Below are positions 25,672 through 35,472 of a stretch of 64,000 bases of DNA, piece after piece. The translations under genes were made by a program, and so were the position numbers. Position 1 is the stretch's first letter, and each line of letters begins with the position of its first letter. Under the pieces are notes generated by a model, which saw only the letters and a list, made by a program, of their open reading frames with translations, ran no database searches and was not told the origin of the DNA. Source of the DNA: Bacteroidota bacterium (GTDB taxonomy: Bacteria > Bacteroidota > Bacteroidia > Chitinophagales > Chitinophagaceae); the NCBI GenBank assembly GCA_018267965.1, contig JAFDXK010000001.1, forward strand, positions 558,001 through 622,000, read 5' to 3'.

Positions 25672-26360
25672 ACTTTGCCTAATAGTTCATTCACAGTCAC
25701 GAATGTGTATCCTTTAGCCTGCAACCATTGAATGATTAGTGGCAGTGCCTTTCTTGTAACTTCACGATTCCTATACATAGCATGTAGTAAAATAATGGAG
25801 CCTGGTTTGATGTGTTGTCGTACATCTTTTAGCATAGCTTCAGGCGTATCATTGTCAGAGTCGGGCTCAATATTCCATGTAACAGTTGTGCGATGTGTTT
25901 TGTTGAGATAGTAAGGTAAATAGAATAGCTTTTTTGCATAGGGTGGGCGGAAATAAATGGTTTGTTTGAACCCATTAAATCGTATCAAGCTGTCAGTTGC
26001 ATCAACTTCGTGTCTTATAAATGCAGAGCTTTTCAACAGCATACGTTGATGTGAATAAGAATGGTTGCCAATGCTATGACCATCTGCAATAATAGCTTTT
26101 GCAAGTTCTGGATTGGCTTGTATCTCTTCGCCGGTAAGAAAGAACGTGGCACGAACATTATATGCTTTCAGTGTGTCGAGTATACCAGTGGTATATCCGG
26201 TTGGTCCGTCATCAAAGGTTAATGCTACAATTTTGTCGGTTGTATGTACCTCGCTGATGATAGTGCCGAAAAACTGGAATGTTCTCGACTTACTTATATA
26301 AAATAATACAGGGATTAAAATGAGAAACAGAACGACAATATAGAGGTATAGTTTCTTCAT
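25668..26360 (-). CDS. Membrane-anchored polysaccharide deacetylase
   Basis: A 230-residue CE4/NodB protein. An N-terminal anchor helix ([21 protein letters not shown]) is followed by catalytic motifs [43 protein letters not shown] and IILLHAMY. It probably acts in the periplasm on peptidoglycan or a surface glycan. ATG 26360 gives a proper signal anchor; a longer frame would overlap pcm. Its 3' end overlaps that of queG by 4 bases (convergent). Confidence 0.89.
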   Translation of the reverse strand: MKKLYLYIVVLFLILIPVLFYISKSRTFQFFGTIISEVHTTDKIVALTFDDGPTGYTTGILDTLKAYNVRATFFLTGEEIQANPELAKAIIADGHSIGNHSYSHQRMLLKSSAFIRHEVDATDSLIRFNGFKQTIYFRPPYAKKLFYLPYYLNKTHRTTVTWNIEPDSDNDTPEAMLKDVRQHIKPGSIILLHAMYRNREVTRKALPLIIQWLQAKGYTFVTVNELLGKV

Positions 26361-26370
26361 TTGTACCGCC

Positions 26371-27036
26371 TTATTTATTCTTACCTTCCAGCATCGGTAC
26401 AAAAATAAAGTCACCTAACTCTTCTTCTTTGACATTGCCGTTGGCATCTTTGATAATGCGCAACATCTTTTGCCCGTTATCATCACCAACAGGTATTACA
26501 GCAATGCCACCCGGTTTTAGTTGCTCTATCAATGCAGGAGGTATATATGGTGCAGCAGCAGTTACAATTACCTTATCAAATGGTGCGTATGTAGGCAAGC
26601 CCTTAAAGCCATCACCATAAAAACGTTTGATGTTCGGGTAGTTCTTAATGAAGAAAAACTGCCCTACATAGTCATACAAAGCTTTTTGACGTTCAATACT
26701 ATATACCATTGCTCCCAACTCTGCTAATACACATGCCTGGTAAGCACTGCCGGTGCCGATTTCCAATACTTTGTCGAACTTCTTTATCTCCAGTAGCTGA
26801 GATTGATAAGCAACAGTATATGGTTGAGATATGGTTTGATTAGCCGTAATAGGGAAAGCACGGTCTTCATATGCTATGCGCTCAAATGCGGGGTCTAAGA
26901 AAAAATGTCTTGGTATAGCTTCGATAGCAGCCAATACTTTTTCGTCTTTTATACCTTTGTCCCTCAGGACTTGCACTAATTGTTTCCGTAAGCCTTTGTG
27001 TAAATAGTTGTCTTCTCTGGGTTTGCTATGTAGCAT
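26371..27036 (-). CDS. pcm: Protein-L-isoaspartate O-methyltransferase
   Basis: A 221-residue repair enzyme that methylates isoaspartyl residues using SAM. Typical blocks are IPRHFFLDPAFERIAYEDRAFPI, ISQPYTVAYQSQLLEI, VLEIGTGSAYQACVLAELG, FDKVIVTAAAPYIPPALIEQLKPGGIAVIPVG and the C-terminal FVPMLEG. Full length and confident. The deacetylase gene starts 10 bases after its stop codon. Confidence 0.95.
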   Translation of the reverse strand: MLHSKPREDNYLHKGLRKQLVQVLRDKGIKDEKVLAAIEAIPRHFFLDPAFERIAYEDRAFPITANQTISQPYTVAYQSQLLEIKKFDKVLEIGTGSAYQACVLAELGAMVYSIERQKALYDYVGQFFFIKNYPNIKRFYGDGFKGLPTYAPFDKVIVTAAAPYIPPALIEQLKPGGIAVIPVGDDNGQKMLRIIKDANGNVKEEELGDFIFVPMLEGKNK

Positions 27037-27073
27037 ATTGCAAAGATAAAAACATCCCAGTATGTCTGAGCTT

Positions 27074-27664
27074 TTATTTCAGTGCCAATACAATACCTGC
27101 GCCTATGTAGTTGGGCATCATTACTGGTTTGAATTTTATTGAAATATCTCTTGAAATATCGAAGTTTTTTAAGTGTGCAGATACTATGGCATCAATTACT
27201 TGTGCGGTATATCCCAAAGCACTGAATAGGACAGTCATGTCCATATACTTCCGGTATTCATCCTGTAGCTGCTTAAGGGTAGGGGTGTCGTATGGTTCGT
27301 TATCTACAGCATTAGGATTCGATATCCTGTTAAGGTACACCTTACGGTAGTAGTTATATTTCTCACGGTTGAAATCAAAAATATATACAGCTGCAATGGT
27401 GCCTCCTGCAATGAGTGGTACTTTCCAATAGTTGCGATTATATATCTGCCCGGTACCTGGTATGATAGCAGAATATAATCCTGCTTTTTTGGGTTTTGGC
27501 TCAAATTTATGTTTACGGACAGGCTTTATAGAATCTCTGCTAACAGCAGCAGTATCAGTTGTAATGATAGTGGTCTTGCTAACGCTATCCGACTGCTGTG
27601 CAATGCTCCTGTTAGATAAAAGCATTGTAAAGAGTAAGGCAATAATGATATACGGTATGCGCAA
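27074..27664 (-). CDS. DUF5683 domain protein
   Basis: A 196-residue exported protein with a signal peptide ending SNRSIAQ. The DUF5683 core begins KKAGLYSAIIPGTGQIYNRNYWKVPLIAGGTIAAVYIF, and two or three hydrophobic segments follow. The family is common in Bacteroidota and uncharacterised. It is probably an inner-membrane protein. There is no clear operon partner: pcm lies 37 bases downstream on the same strand, and prc upstream has its own terminator. Confidence 0.83.
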   Translation of the reverse strand: MRIPYIIIALLFTMLLSNRSIAQQSDSVSKTTIITTDTAAVSRDSIKPVRKHKFEPKPKKAGLYSAIIPGTGQIYNRNYWKVPLIAGGTIAAVYIFDFNREKYNYYRKVYLNRISNPNAVDNEPYDTPTLKQLQDEYRKYMDMTVLFSALGYTAQVIDAIVSAHLKNFDISRDISIKFKPVMMPNYIGAGIVLALK

Positions 27665-27714
27665 GCGTTATTATTTGAATGCAAATTTAATTGAAAAGTT
27701 TATTTAGCCTATAT

Positions 27715-27742
27715 ATAGAAAAAGCCCGTATAAACGGGCTTT
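27715..27742 (-). terminator. Terminator of prc
   Basis: A 9-bp perfect stem (27721-27729/27734-27742) with a 4-base loop. Read on the minus strand it is followed by TTTTTC. Confidence 0.85.
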
Positions 27743-27761
27743 AAACTATGGATTATGTTAT

Positions 27762-29921
27762 TTATTTCATTCCGGTACGGCTGTCAACCTTTACAACAGG
27801 CTTCATCATATCGTTAATGATGTTTACTGTCTCAGACAGATAGAAATCTTTTCTTAAAGCCTTCAGCCATTCTTCATTCTTTTTGATTGAAGTACTGTCA
27901 ATATTGATGTGTTCCATATCAACTTTCAGGTTAGTAACCTGTAGTTGTGCCGCTTTCTTTTCAATTTCTTCCATTTTCTTGCCTGTAGCAGTGGCTTCAT
28001 CCAGTTGTTTGTGATATTCTGATTCCTTAAGAGAATACACGTTGTTTTCTTCCAACTTCTTGATGCGTGCAGCATTTTCTTTTACCAGTTCGAAAGAAGG
28101 ATTGTTGTCTACTCTCTTCTTGCTGAGAGCTGCCAGTTCTTTTACATTAACCGGGTTGTCTACAACATGATACTTTGCAGCAGGAATCTCATCCCATTTC
28201 AATGCAGCATTATCCTTACGTTCGCCTATCTCAATAGATGCATAAGGATCAGGCAATGTAATGTCAGGCGTTACACCTCTTAATTGAGTAGAGCCACCGT
28301 TTATCCTGTAAAATTTTTGTATCGTTAATTTCAATGAGCCTAAAGAGTCATTGTTAAGCGGAGCGCCTGTAGTTCTTTGCAACCAGTCATTGTATTCATC
28401 CAACGACATTACTTTTTGTACTGTGCCTTTGCCATAAGTAGTAGAACCAACTATTACAGCGCGTTTGTAATCTTGTAATGCAGCCGCCATAATTTCAGAT
28501 GCTGATGCACTGCCCTGGTTTACCATTACAGCCAGTGGGCCATCGTAAATTGTACCGCTGGCACGGTCGTCCAGTTGCATAGGTTGTGCACCTGTGCTCC
28601 TTACTTGTACCATTGGGCCATCATTTACAAATAATCCTGCCATATCTACAACGTCTGCCAATGACCCCCCGCTATTATAGCGCAAGTCGAGGATAATACC
28701 ATTAACGCCTGCATTTTTAAGTTTTTCAACCTCAATAGCCACGTCTTGTGCGCACCTGCGTCCACCACTATGATTAAAGTCTGAATAAAATTCAGGTAAG
28801 TATATATAACCTACCGGGCCATTTTTGCTGTTGATAACGGCAGATTTTGCAAAAGTTTCTTCAATAGATACTTTATCTCTTACAATAGGAATTACTTGCG
28901 TTATGCCTGTAACTTTTCTTACTGTCAAACGAACTTCTGTGCCTTTAGGGCCTTTGATGAGTTTTATCACGTCATCTATATCATACCCCTGAATGTCTAC
29001 AGGGTCGGCATTGCCTTGTGCAATTTTTACAATTTCATCACCTGCTTTCAGGTCGCCTTGTTTCCAACACGGAGTGCCCGGTATAATAGCTACGATTTTT
29101 ACTTTACCATCTTCATCACGCAACTGTGCACCAATGCCAAAGAAAGAACCTGACATCATTTCGTCGAACTTTTGTTTATCTACCGGTGGCAGATAGTCGG
29201 TATGAGGATCTTCTGTGCCCGAAATACTGTTAACGAAAAGAGCAAGCCTGTCTTCAGGTTTTAATTTATGTAAACGTTTGAAGTAATATTCCATGTTCTT
29301 GCGGATAGCTTCTCTTGCATCTGCTTCCAGTTCAGTATCCGTTTTTATTTGCTTCAGTGTAGTGTCTTTAACTTCTATGCGTTTTTTCTGCCCGTCTTTA
29401 AGGTCTACATATTTTACAAGCGTTCTGTATTTGAGGTATGTTACCCAACGTTGTTTCAAATCGGCATCATCAGATGCATAAGGTATTTTATCACCGTTCA
29501 GGTTGATGCTCTCATCTTTATCGAAAGAGAAAGGTTGTTTGAGTATTTCTTTATAGAAACCTTCAGTCATCTCAATCCTTTTGCTAAAAATGCTACTCAT
29601 GTCGTTGAAGAAGTTGACCATGTTGGTCGCATCTCCGTCGTCAAGTATTAATCGGTATTTGCTCAGCGCATTGATGTCCTCTTTTGTGAAAAAACGTTTG
29701 TCGTAATCGAGATTGTCGATTGTTTTATCAAATACAGAAACCGAAAAGGAATCGTTTATTTTTCTTGGGTCAAAATGGTTTTGTTGTATGGCCTTAATAA
29801 CGGTTTCAATCAACAACTTCTTCCTTGCATCGCTGTTCTTATCGTCACCGGTGTATTTGAATGAGAAAAATGCAGCCAGTGCAGATATCACCAACAACGG
29901 TATCAATATTTTATTCTTCAT
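27762..29921 (-). CDS. prc: C-terminal processing (tail-specific) protease, S41A
   Basis: A 719-residue exported serine protease. It has a signal anchor (NKILIPLLVISALAAFFSF), an N-terminal helical region (to about 225) and a PDZ domain (about 238-325, GIGAQLRDEDGKVKIVAIIPGTPCWKQGDLKAGDEIV). The S41 catalytic core has Ser in NQGSASASEIMAAAL and Lys in YGKGTVQKV. The C-terminal DUF3340 region is rich in charged coiled coil. Tsp/Prc enzymes trim C termini of periplasmic proteins. I prefer Met at 29921 over 29933 for the signal sequence. Confidence 0.94.
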   Translation of the reverse strand: MKNKILIPLLVISALAAFFSFKYTGDDKNSDARKKLLIETVIKAIQQNHFDPRKINDSFSVSVFDKTIDNLDYDKRFFTKEDINALSKYRLILDDGDATNMVNFFNDMSSIFSKRIEMTEGFYKEILKQPFSFDKDESINLNGDKIPYASDDADLKQRWVTYLKYRTLVKYVDLKDGQKKRIEVKDTTLKQIKTDTELEADAREAIRKNMEYYFKRLHKLKPEDRLALFVNSISGTEDPHTDYLPPVDKQKFDEMMSGSFFGIGAQLRDEDGKVKIVAIIPGTPCWKQGDLKAGDEIVKIAQGNADPVDIQGYDIDDVIKLIKGPKGTEVRLTVRKVTGITQVIPIVRDKVSIEETFAKSAVINSKNGPVGYIYLPEFYSDFNHSGGRRCAQDVAIEVEKLKNAGVNGIILDLRYNSGGSLADVVDMAGLFVNDGPMVQVRSTGAQPMQLDDRASGTIYDGPLAVMVNQGSASASEIMAAALQDYKRAVIVGSTTYGKGTVQKVMSLDEYNDWLQRTTGAPLNNDSLGSLKLTIQKFYRINGGSTQLRGVTPDITLPDPYASIEIGERKDNAALKWDEIPAAKYHVVDNPVNVKELAALSKKRVDNNPSFELVKENAARIKKLEENNVYSLKESEYHKQLDEATATGKKMEEIEKKAAQLQVTNLKVDMEHINIDSTSIKKNEEWLKALRKDFYLSETVNIINDMMKPVVKVDSRTGMK

Positions 29922-30058
29922 GAATCTCAACATAATCAGATTAAATTAAGCTATTATAACAAATGTAGCGGTTTTGCTGTTAAGAAAGTGCTAATCAAGC
30001 AGCTATGAAGGGGAGTAACAGGGTGATTTACGAAATCTGTAACTTGCAGTATAATTAT

Positions 30059-30784
30059 ATGAAACCATTATATTTTAAAGACCTTGGGCAGATAGAATAT
30101 GGCGAGGCGTGGGAGATGCAGGAAGGGTTGATGAAGCAAGGTTTGGATGTCAAAGCATCGTGGTATAATGTACCTGATTTGGAGCGTCCAGCAGACCTGG
30201 GTATCAATAACTATTTATTGCTGTGTACACACCCGCATGTATATACTTTAGGTAAGAGCGGTCATATGGAAAACTTACTGGTGAATGACAGCAGGTTAAA
30301 GGAATTAAATGTTTCATTCTATAAAACCAACAGGGGGGGAGATATTACCTATCACGGGCCAGGACAGATAGTAGGCTACCCAATCTTAGACCTGGAGCAA
30401 TTTTATACCGACCTGGGTAAGTATATGCGAAATCTGGAAGAAGTTATCATTCGCACATTGGCCCATTTTGACATAAAAGGTGATAGATTACCGGGTTCTA
30501 CAGGAGTATGGCTTGACCCGGAAAATCCGCTAAAAGCAAGAAAGATATGTGCTATGGGAGTAAGAAGCAGCCGTTGGATAACCATGCATGGCTTTGCGCT
30601 GAACGTGAATACAGACATCAATTACTTCAATTATATAGTGCCTTGCGGCATTTCTGACAAAAAAGTGACATCCATGCAGCAGGAGCTACATACTACAGTG
30701 GACTTTGAAAACGTTAAAGAAATATTAAAACGAGAGTTTTGCACAATATTCGAGAGTGAACTGGTAGAAGAAGGCGTCTATTAG
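30059..30784 (+). CDS. lipB: Octanoyltransferase
   Basis: A 241-residue enzyme that transfers octanoyl from ACP to lipoate-dependent proteins. Hallmarks are CTHPHVYTLGKSG, RGGDITYHGPGQIVGYPILDLE, the Lys of ARKICAMGVRSSRW and the acyl-thioester Cys in NYIVPCGISDKKVTS. ATG 30059 starts at the family N terminus; an in-frame ATG at 30005 would add 18 unrelated residues. lpdA, encoding a lipoyl-using complex component, lies 3 kb away. Confidence 0.94.
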   Translation: MKPLYFKDLGQIEYGEAWEMQEGLMKQGLDVKASWYNVPDLERPADLGINNYLLLCTHPHVYTLGKSGHMENLLVNDSRLKELNVSFYKTNRGGDITYHGPGQIVGYPILDLEQFYTDLGKYMRNLEEVIIRTLAHFDIKGDRLPGSTGVWLDPENPLKARKICAMGVRSSRWITMHGFALNVNTDINYFNYIVPCGISDKKVTSMQQELHTTVDFENVKEILKREFCTIFESELVEEGVY

Positions 30785-30803
30785 CATATTAACTTAACCT
30801 ACT

Positions 30804-31430
30804 ATGCCCGATAAAATAACATATAACTGGGGCGAAGACCATCTGCAGATAATGCTGGGGAGGCAAATTGCGCCACGTATCAAGACACTCTTCTGGCTTG
30901 AGTTTATTTTCACTTCAGGCATGGCTACTATTTTCCTGATACAGTCTATGCCGCTTAAGGCGAACCTTATTCATTTTGCAGGCTATTTGGGTACCGCAAC
31001 ATTGTATGCCCTGGCAGCATATCGTTTTATCAGCCGAATGTTTTTCACAGAAGAATTATGGCTGGACGCAGAATATCTGACGATAGTGAATGCTACACCT
31101 TTCAAAAGAAAAGTGTACAGGTACGAATGGCAATCTGCAGGGCCTTTGCATTATGTAGGCACTGATGCCAAAACAGACCACCCGCTGAAGGGGCAGTGCT
31201 ACGATTACTTTGGATTTGAAACACAGGAGCGATTGATACAAAACCTGCATACAGAAGGTAAACTCTACTTCAACTATTATGGTTTCCCTGTTCGTTTTGC
31301 AAAAGGATTATATTCCTGGGATGCAGAAGAAGTAGTGCGTATGATGAAAATATATGCAGGGCGTAAACTAAGCCTGGGCCCCGAATGGAAACGTATGGTA
31401 GAAGAATCGTGGTTTGAGGAAGAAAATTAG
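30804..31430 (+). CDS. Hypothetical membrane protein with two helices
   Basis: A 208-residue protein I cannot assign to a named family. Two adjacent hydrophobic helices (about 30-50 and 57-80) are followed by a soluble C-terminal half rich in Tyr and Trp (ELWLDAEYLTIVNATPFKRKVYRYEWQS). This is reminiscent of bacterial PH-like domain proteins. It starts 19 bases after lipB and is probably co-transcribed with it. It ends convergent with the next gene, overlapping by 4 bases. Confidence 0.65.
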   Translation: MPDKITYNWGEDHLQIMLGRQIAPRIKTLFWLEFIFTSGMATIFLIQSMPLKANLIHFAGYLGTATLYALAAYRFISRMFFTEELWLDAEYLTIVNATPFKRKVYRYEWQSAGPLHYVGTDAKTDHPLKGQCYDYFGFETQERLIQNLHTEGKLYFNYYGFPVRFAKGLYSWDAEEVVRMMKIYAGRKLSLGPEWKRMVEESWFEEEN

Positions 31431-32218
31431 TAGATGGTGATATAACCTGTTTCCATCGATTTGCGGTTTTTCCTCAATTCGAATTTATAAATGCCTTTCT
31501 TCTGAAAATTCCTTTTGTCTATTATTATTTCAGGAGCCATTACCCTTGATACTTCCAGTATTTTTCTGCCTTTGTCGTTAAAGAAGCTCAAAGAAAAACT
31601 ATATACATTCCACTCCGGTATCACTACGTTTACGTGACCGGTAAACGGATTGGTAAAAACATACTGCGATTTTACATAAGAATACCCGTCCACATCTTCA
31701 GCTTCAGGTATTCCTAAAGTGATTTTTGGTGGTGCAGAAGTAGTCATTTGTGATGGTGCAGCAGTGCCTGCTACTATTTCAGTGCTGACAGTATCTACTT
31801 TGATTGATGAAGCTAATTTTTGCAATGAGTCGTTTGGTGGCATTACGCGCGCATTCATAATGGTAGCGCTATCAACAAACAGTTTGAAACGGTTACTGGT
31901 CCATGTAAGGTCAGAACCAAATACAATGTAAAGACGATACCAGTTTTTACCGGGTGCAGGGTGTCCGTCTAAGAATGCCTGAGGTCCCTTTTTAAGATTT
32001 TTTACATAACCTACCGTCACGTAATTATGTACACTGTCTGATGAACGCTGAACAGCTATTGATTTGATGCCATCATACTGACAGTTCCAACTAATAACAT
32101 TGATGCCCTTATCTGTAGCGCCCGTAATGTCGGGCAACGTAGGTTGTGCTATGCTGTAAAAACTACTCAGTATCAGGCAGGCAATGACTACACTCTTATA
32201 AAGGGCATTTTGAAACAT
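31427..32218 (-). CDS. Secreted hypothetical protein
   Basis: A 263-residue protein with a signal peptide (LYKSVVIACLILSSFYSIAQ). Residues 35-125 resemble a fibronectin type III-like beta domain (INVISWNCQYDGIKSIAVQRS, NWYRLYIVFGSDLTWTSNRFKLFV). A Thr/Ser/Pro linker and a C-terminal beta domain ending RKSMETGYITIY follow. The end is not a clear T9SS sorting domain. It is probably periplasmic or outer-membrane associated; function unknown. Confidence 0.68.
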   Translation of the reverse strand: MFQNALYKSVVIACLILSSFYSIAQPTLPDITGATDKGINVISWNCQYDGIKSIAVQRSSDSVHNYVTVGYVKNLKKGPQAFLDGHPAPGKNWYRLYIVFGSDLTWTSNRFKLFVDSATIMNARVMPPNDSLQKLASSIKVDTVSTEIVAGTAAPSQMTTSAPPKITLGIPEAEDVDGYSYVKSQYVFTNPFTGHVNVVIPEWNVYSFSLSFFNDKGRKILEVSRVMAPEIIIDKRNFQKKGIYKFELRKNRKSMETGYITIY

Positions 32219-32373
32219 CCGCCAAACCTACTGCAAAAAAATAAAGTATAAAAAACTACTACGCCAGATTTTATTATATCTAACATAATGCAATGAATTA
32301 CCCCCAAGGGTGGGAGGGTATTTGTAACTACGGCATTTTATCTTTAGGTTTGAACGTATATCTATCTAATACT

Positions 32374-33858
32374 ATGGGATTATTTGCCAAGAAATCAATT
32401 CATGAATTAATCACAGAAGCCGCCCCTGATGAAAAAGGCCTGAAACGAACCCTCAGTGCTACCAACCTTGTCGCTTTGGGTATAGGTGCCATCATTGGTG
32501 CAGGACTTTTTGTGCGTACTGCTGCTGCTGCTGCAAACAATGCAGGCCCTTCTGTAACTATCGGTTTTATAGTAGCCGCTGTTGGTTGTGCGCTTGCGGG
32601 TTTATGTTATGCAGAGTTTGCTTCTATGATACCTATTGCGGGTAGTGCGTATACATATAGCTATGCTACAATGGGCGAATTCATTGCATGGATCATTGGT
32701 TGGGACCTTGTATTAGAATATGCAGTAGGTGCTGCAACGGTTGGCATAGCATGGAGTGAATATTTTAATAAACTATTAGGTATTATTGGTGTGGGGCCTG
32801 TCCCTTATGAATGGTCGCATTCGCCTTTTGAAAAACTAACAGATGCAACTGGTGCTGTTACTGCTCATGGTATCATGAATATTCCGGCACTGTTTATCAT
32901 CTTCATGATAAGCTTGCTGCTGATAAGAGGTACTAAAGAATCTGCTTTCTTTAATGGTTTGATTGTAATCACTAAAGTATCCATTGTTATCCTGTTCATC
33001 GTTTTCGGATGGCAGTACATCAATCCCGTAAATCATACGCCTTATATACCTGCCGCTACCACATTTACAGATGCGCAGGGTGTAGACCATAACTATGGTG
33101 GCATCATGGGTATACTGGGTGCTGCGGGTGTAGTGTTTTTTGCCTTCATCGGATTTGATGCCGTATCTACTGCAGCGCAGGAAGCTAAGAATCCCAAGCG
33201 AGATATGCCGATAGGTATACTTGGCTCGCTGGTTATTTGTACCATCCTTTATATTCTGTTTGCACACGTACTGACAGGTGTGGCAAGTGTAGATGATTTC
33301 CGTACATCGGGCAAAGAAGCTTCAGTGGCGTATGCTATCAAAACATACATTACGGGTTATGGTTGGTTAGCTAACCTGGTAACTGTAGCTATCCTTGCAG
33401 GCTTTTCGTCTGTGATATTAGTGATGCTCATGGGACAATCTCGTGTGTTCTATTCTATGAGTGTAGACGGACTAGTACCAAAAGTTTTTTCTGATTTGCA
33501 CCCTAAGTATAAGACGCCTTACAAATCAAACCTGATATTCTTTGTATTGGTGGGTATTTTCGCAGCATTTGTACCGGGCGATATAGTTGGTGATATGACC
33601 AGCATTGGTACTTTGTTTGCATTTATTCTTGTATGCGCAGGTGTATGGATATTGCGTATCCGTCACCCGGAAATAAAACGCCAGTTCAAAACACCACTGG
33701 TACCTATAGTGCCTATATTGGGCATGATAGTATGCGGTGCGATGATATACGGACTTGGGTGGACCAACTGGGCACGTTTGATAGTGTGGTTGTTCATTGG
33801 GTTCATCATCTATTTCGGCTATAGTGTTAAGAACAGCAAACTGAAAAATAAAGAGTAA
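32374..33858 (+). CDS. APC superfamily amino-acid permease
   Basis: A 494-residue inner-membrane transporter with about twelve helices. The first helix carries the substrate-binding motif LVALGIGAIIGAGLFVRTA, and FFAFIGFDAVSTAAQEAKNPKRDMPIGI is a hallmark of the cationic amino-acid transporter-like (YfnA/CAT) group. ATG 32374 follows a TATCTTTA promoter-like element and gives the typical N terminus MGLFAKKSIHELI. The exact amino acid carried is unknown. Confidence 0.9.
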   Translation: MGLFAKKSIHELITEAAPDEKGLKRTLSATNLVALGIGAIIGAGLFVRTAAAAANNAGPSVTIGFIVAAVGCALAGLCYAEFASMIPIAGSAYTYSYATMGEFIAWIIGWDLVLEYAVGAATVGIAWSEYFNKLLGIIGVGPVPYEWSHSPFEKLTDATGAVTAHGIMNIPALFIIFMISLLLIRGTKESAFFNGLIVITKVSIVILFIVFGWQYINPVNHTPYIPAATTFTDAQGVDHNYGGIMGILGAAGVVFFAFIGFDAVSTAAQEAKNPKRDMPIGILGSLVICTILYILFAHVLTGVASVDDFRTSGKEASVAYAIKTYITGYGWLANLVTVAILAGFSSVILVMLMGQSRVFYSMSVDGLVPKVFSDLHPKYKTPYKSNLIFFVLVGIFAAFVPGDIVGDMTSIGTLFAFILVCAGVWILRIRHPEIKRQFKTPLVPIVPILGMIVCGAMIYGLGWTNWARLIVWLFIGFIIYFGYSVKNSKLKNKE

Positions 33859-33879
33859 ATTCATATAGCATATTTTATA

Positions 33880-33909
33880 GAGGTGTCGCTGCTGCGGCAC
33901 CTCTTTTTT
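33880..33909 (+). terminator. Terminator of the permease gene
   Basis: A 10-bp stem (33880-33889/33894-33903, one G-U pair) with loop TGCT, then TTTTTT. Confidence 0.88.
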
Positions 33910-33937
33910 ATGGCTACCATTCCTGTGATTATTTAGC

Positions 33938-33945
33938 TACATTTG
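33938..33945 (+). promoter_or_regulatory. Promoter -7 element of lpdA
   Basis: TACATTTG matches TAnnTTTG and lies 46 bases before the lpdA ATG. Confidence 0.6.
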
Positions 33946-33991
33946 TTCCGTCGTTTTACACAAACTTTATAAATAATTAAAATATATTATT

Positions 33992-35398
33992 ATGGCTTAT
34001 GATGTAATAGTAGTGGGTAGTGGTCCGGGTGGATATGTTGCAGCAATTCGTGCTTCGCAACTGGGTTATAAAACAGCAATCGTAGAAAAAGAAAGCCTGG
34101 GTGGCATCTGTCTTAACTGGGGTTGTATTCCTACCAAAGCTTTGATAAAATCTGCACAGGTTTTAGAATACTTAGGCCATGCGCAAGACTATGGTATAGT
34201 AGCCAATGATTTCAAAGCAGATTTCCATGCGGTTATCAAACGCAGCCGTGGCGTAGCTGATAAAATGAGCAAGGGTATTCAGTTTCTGATGAAGAAGAAC
34301 AAGATAGATGTGCTGATGGGTATGGGTAAACTGAATGCCAAGAAAGAAGTAGAAGTAACAGGTGCAGATGGTAAAACAACAGCTTATGCAGCTAAACATG
34401 TAATACTGGCTACAGGTGGCCGTGCTCGTCAATTGCCTAACCTGCCGATAGATGGTAAGAAAATCATCGGCTACCGCGAAGCAATGAATATGCCTGCACA
34501 ACCAAAATCTATGATAGTAGTAGGTAGCGGTGCCATAGGTGTTGAGTTTGCATACGTGTACAACAGCCTGGGTACGAAAGTAACTATCGTAGAATTCATG
34601 CCACGTATAGTGCCTGTAGAAGATGAAGATGTTTCTAAAGAATTGGAACGTGTGTATCGCAAAAAAGGTATGACTATCATGAACAATGCTTCTGTAGAAA
34701 AAGTGGAAGCTAAAGGCAATGGCGTGGTAGCGCACATCAAAACTGCAGAAGGTATGACACAGCTGGAAGCTGATGTGGTACTGAGCGCGGTAGGTGTTTC
34801 ATCCAATATTCAGAACATTGGTCTGGAAGCACTGAACATCAAAACAGATAAAGACAAAGTAATAGTTGATAAACACTACAACACAAATGTAGCGGGTATC
34901 TATGCTATCGGTGACATCGTTCCCGGTCAGGCATTAGCGCATGTAGCTATGAAAGAAGCGGTGATTTGTGTAGAAGCTATCGCGAATAAAGAAGGTAAAT
35001 ACCATCACGTACCTGAACCATTAGATTATAGCAACGTACCGGGTTGTACATACTGCTCTCCTGAAATTGCGTCTGTAGGTATGACAGAAAAACAAGCTAA
35101 AGAAGCAGGCTACGAAGTGAAAGTGGGTAAATTCCCATTCTCTGCATCGGGTAAAGCAAGTGCTGCAGGTGCAACCGAAGGTTTTGTGAAAGTGGTGTTC
35201 GATGCTAAATACGGCGAATGGTTAGGTACGCACATGATAGGTGCTAATGTAACTGAGATCATTGCACAAACAGTTGCCAGCCGCAAACTGGAAACTACTT
35301 GGCAGGAACAACTGGATACTATCTTCCCGCACCCTACTATGAGCGAAGCGGTGAAAGATGCTATAGAAGTGGCACTGGGCGAAGCGATACATTTATAA
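33992..35398 (+). CDS. lpdA: Dihydrolipoyl dehydrogenase
   Basis: A 468-residue flavoprotein disulphide reductase, the E3 of 2-oxoacid dehydrogenase and glycine-cleavage complexes. FAD motif VVGSGPGGYVAAIRASQLG; redox disulphide GGICLNWGCIPTKAL; NAD motif VVGSGAIGVEFAYVYNSLG; second FAD motif GIYAIGDIVPG; C-terminal catalytic HPTMSEAVKDAIEVALGEAIHL. It stands alone, with E1/E2 genes elsewhere, and has its own promoter and terminator. Confidence 0.96.
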   Translation: MAYDVIVVGSGPGGYVAAIRASQLGYKTAIVEKESLGGICLNWGCIPTKALIKSAQVLEYLGHAQDYGIVANDFKADFHAVIKRSRGVADKMSKGIQFLMKKNKIDVLMGMGKLNAKKEVEVTGADGKTTAYAAKHVILATGGRARQLPNLPIDGKKIIGYREAMNMPAQPKSMIVVGSGAIGVEFAYVYNSLGTKVTIVEFMPRIVPVEDEDVSKELERVYRKKGMTIMNNASVEKVEAKGNGVVAHIKTAEGMTQLEADVVLSAVGVSSNIQNIGLEALNIKTDKDKVIVDKHYNTNVAGIYAIGDIVPGQALAHVAMKEAVICVEAIANKEGKYHHVPEPLDYSNVPGCTYCSPEIASVGMTEKQAKEAGYEVKVGKFPFSASGKASAAGATEGFVKVVFDAKYGEWLGTHMIGANVTEIIAQTVASRKLETTWQEQLDTIFPHPTMSEAVKDAIEVALGEAIHL

Positions 35399-35434
35399 TA
35401 GCTCAATGGCTCATTGGGTTTGTAATAAATATTC

Positions 35435-35460
35435 AACGGCTACCTTAGGGTGGCCGTTAT
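35435..35460. terminator. Bidirectional terminator, lpdA and LytTR regulator
   Basis: A 10-bp stem (35435-35444/35449-35458, one G-U pair) with a TTAG loop, between convergent genes. Confidence 0.75.
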
Positions 35461-35472
35461 TGTACACGCTCA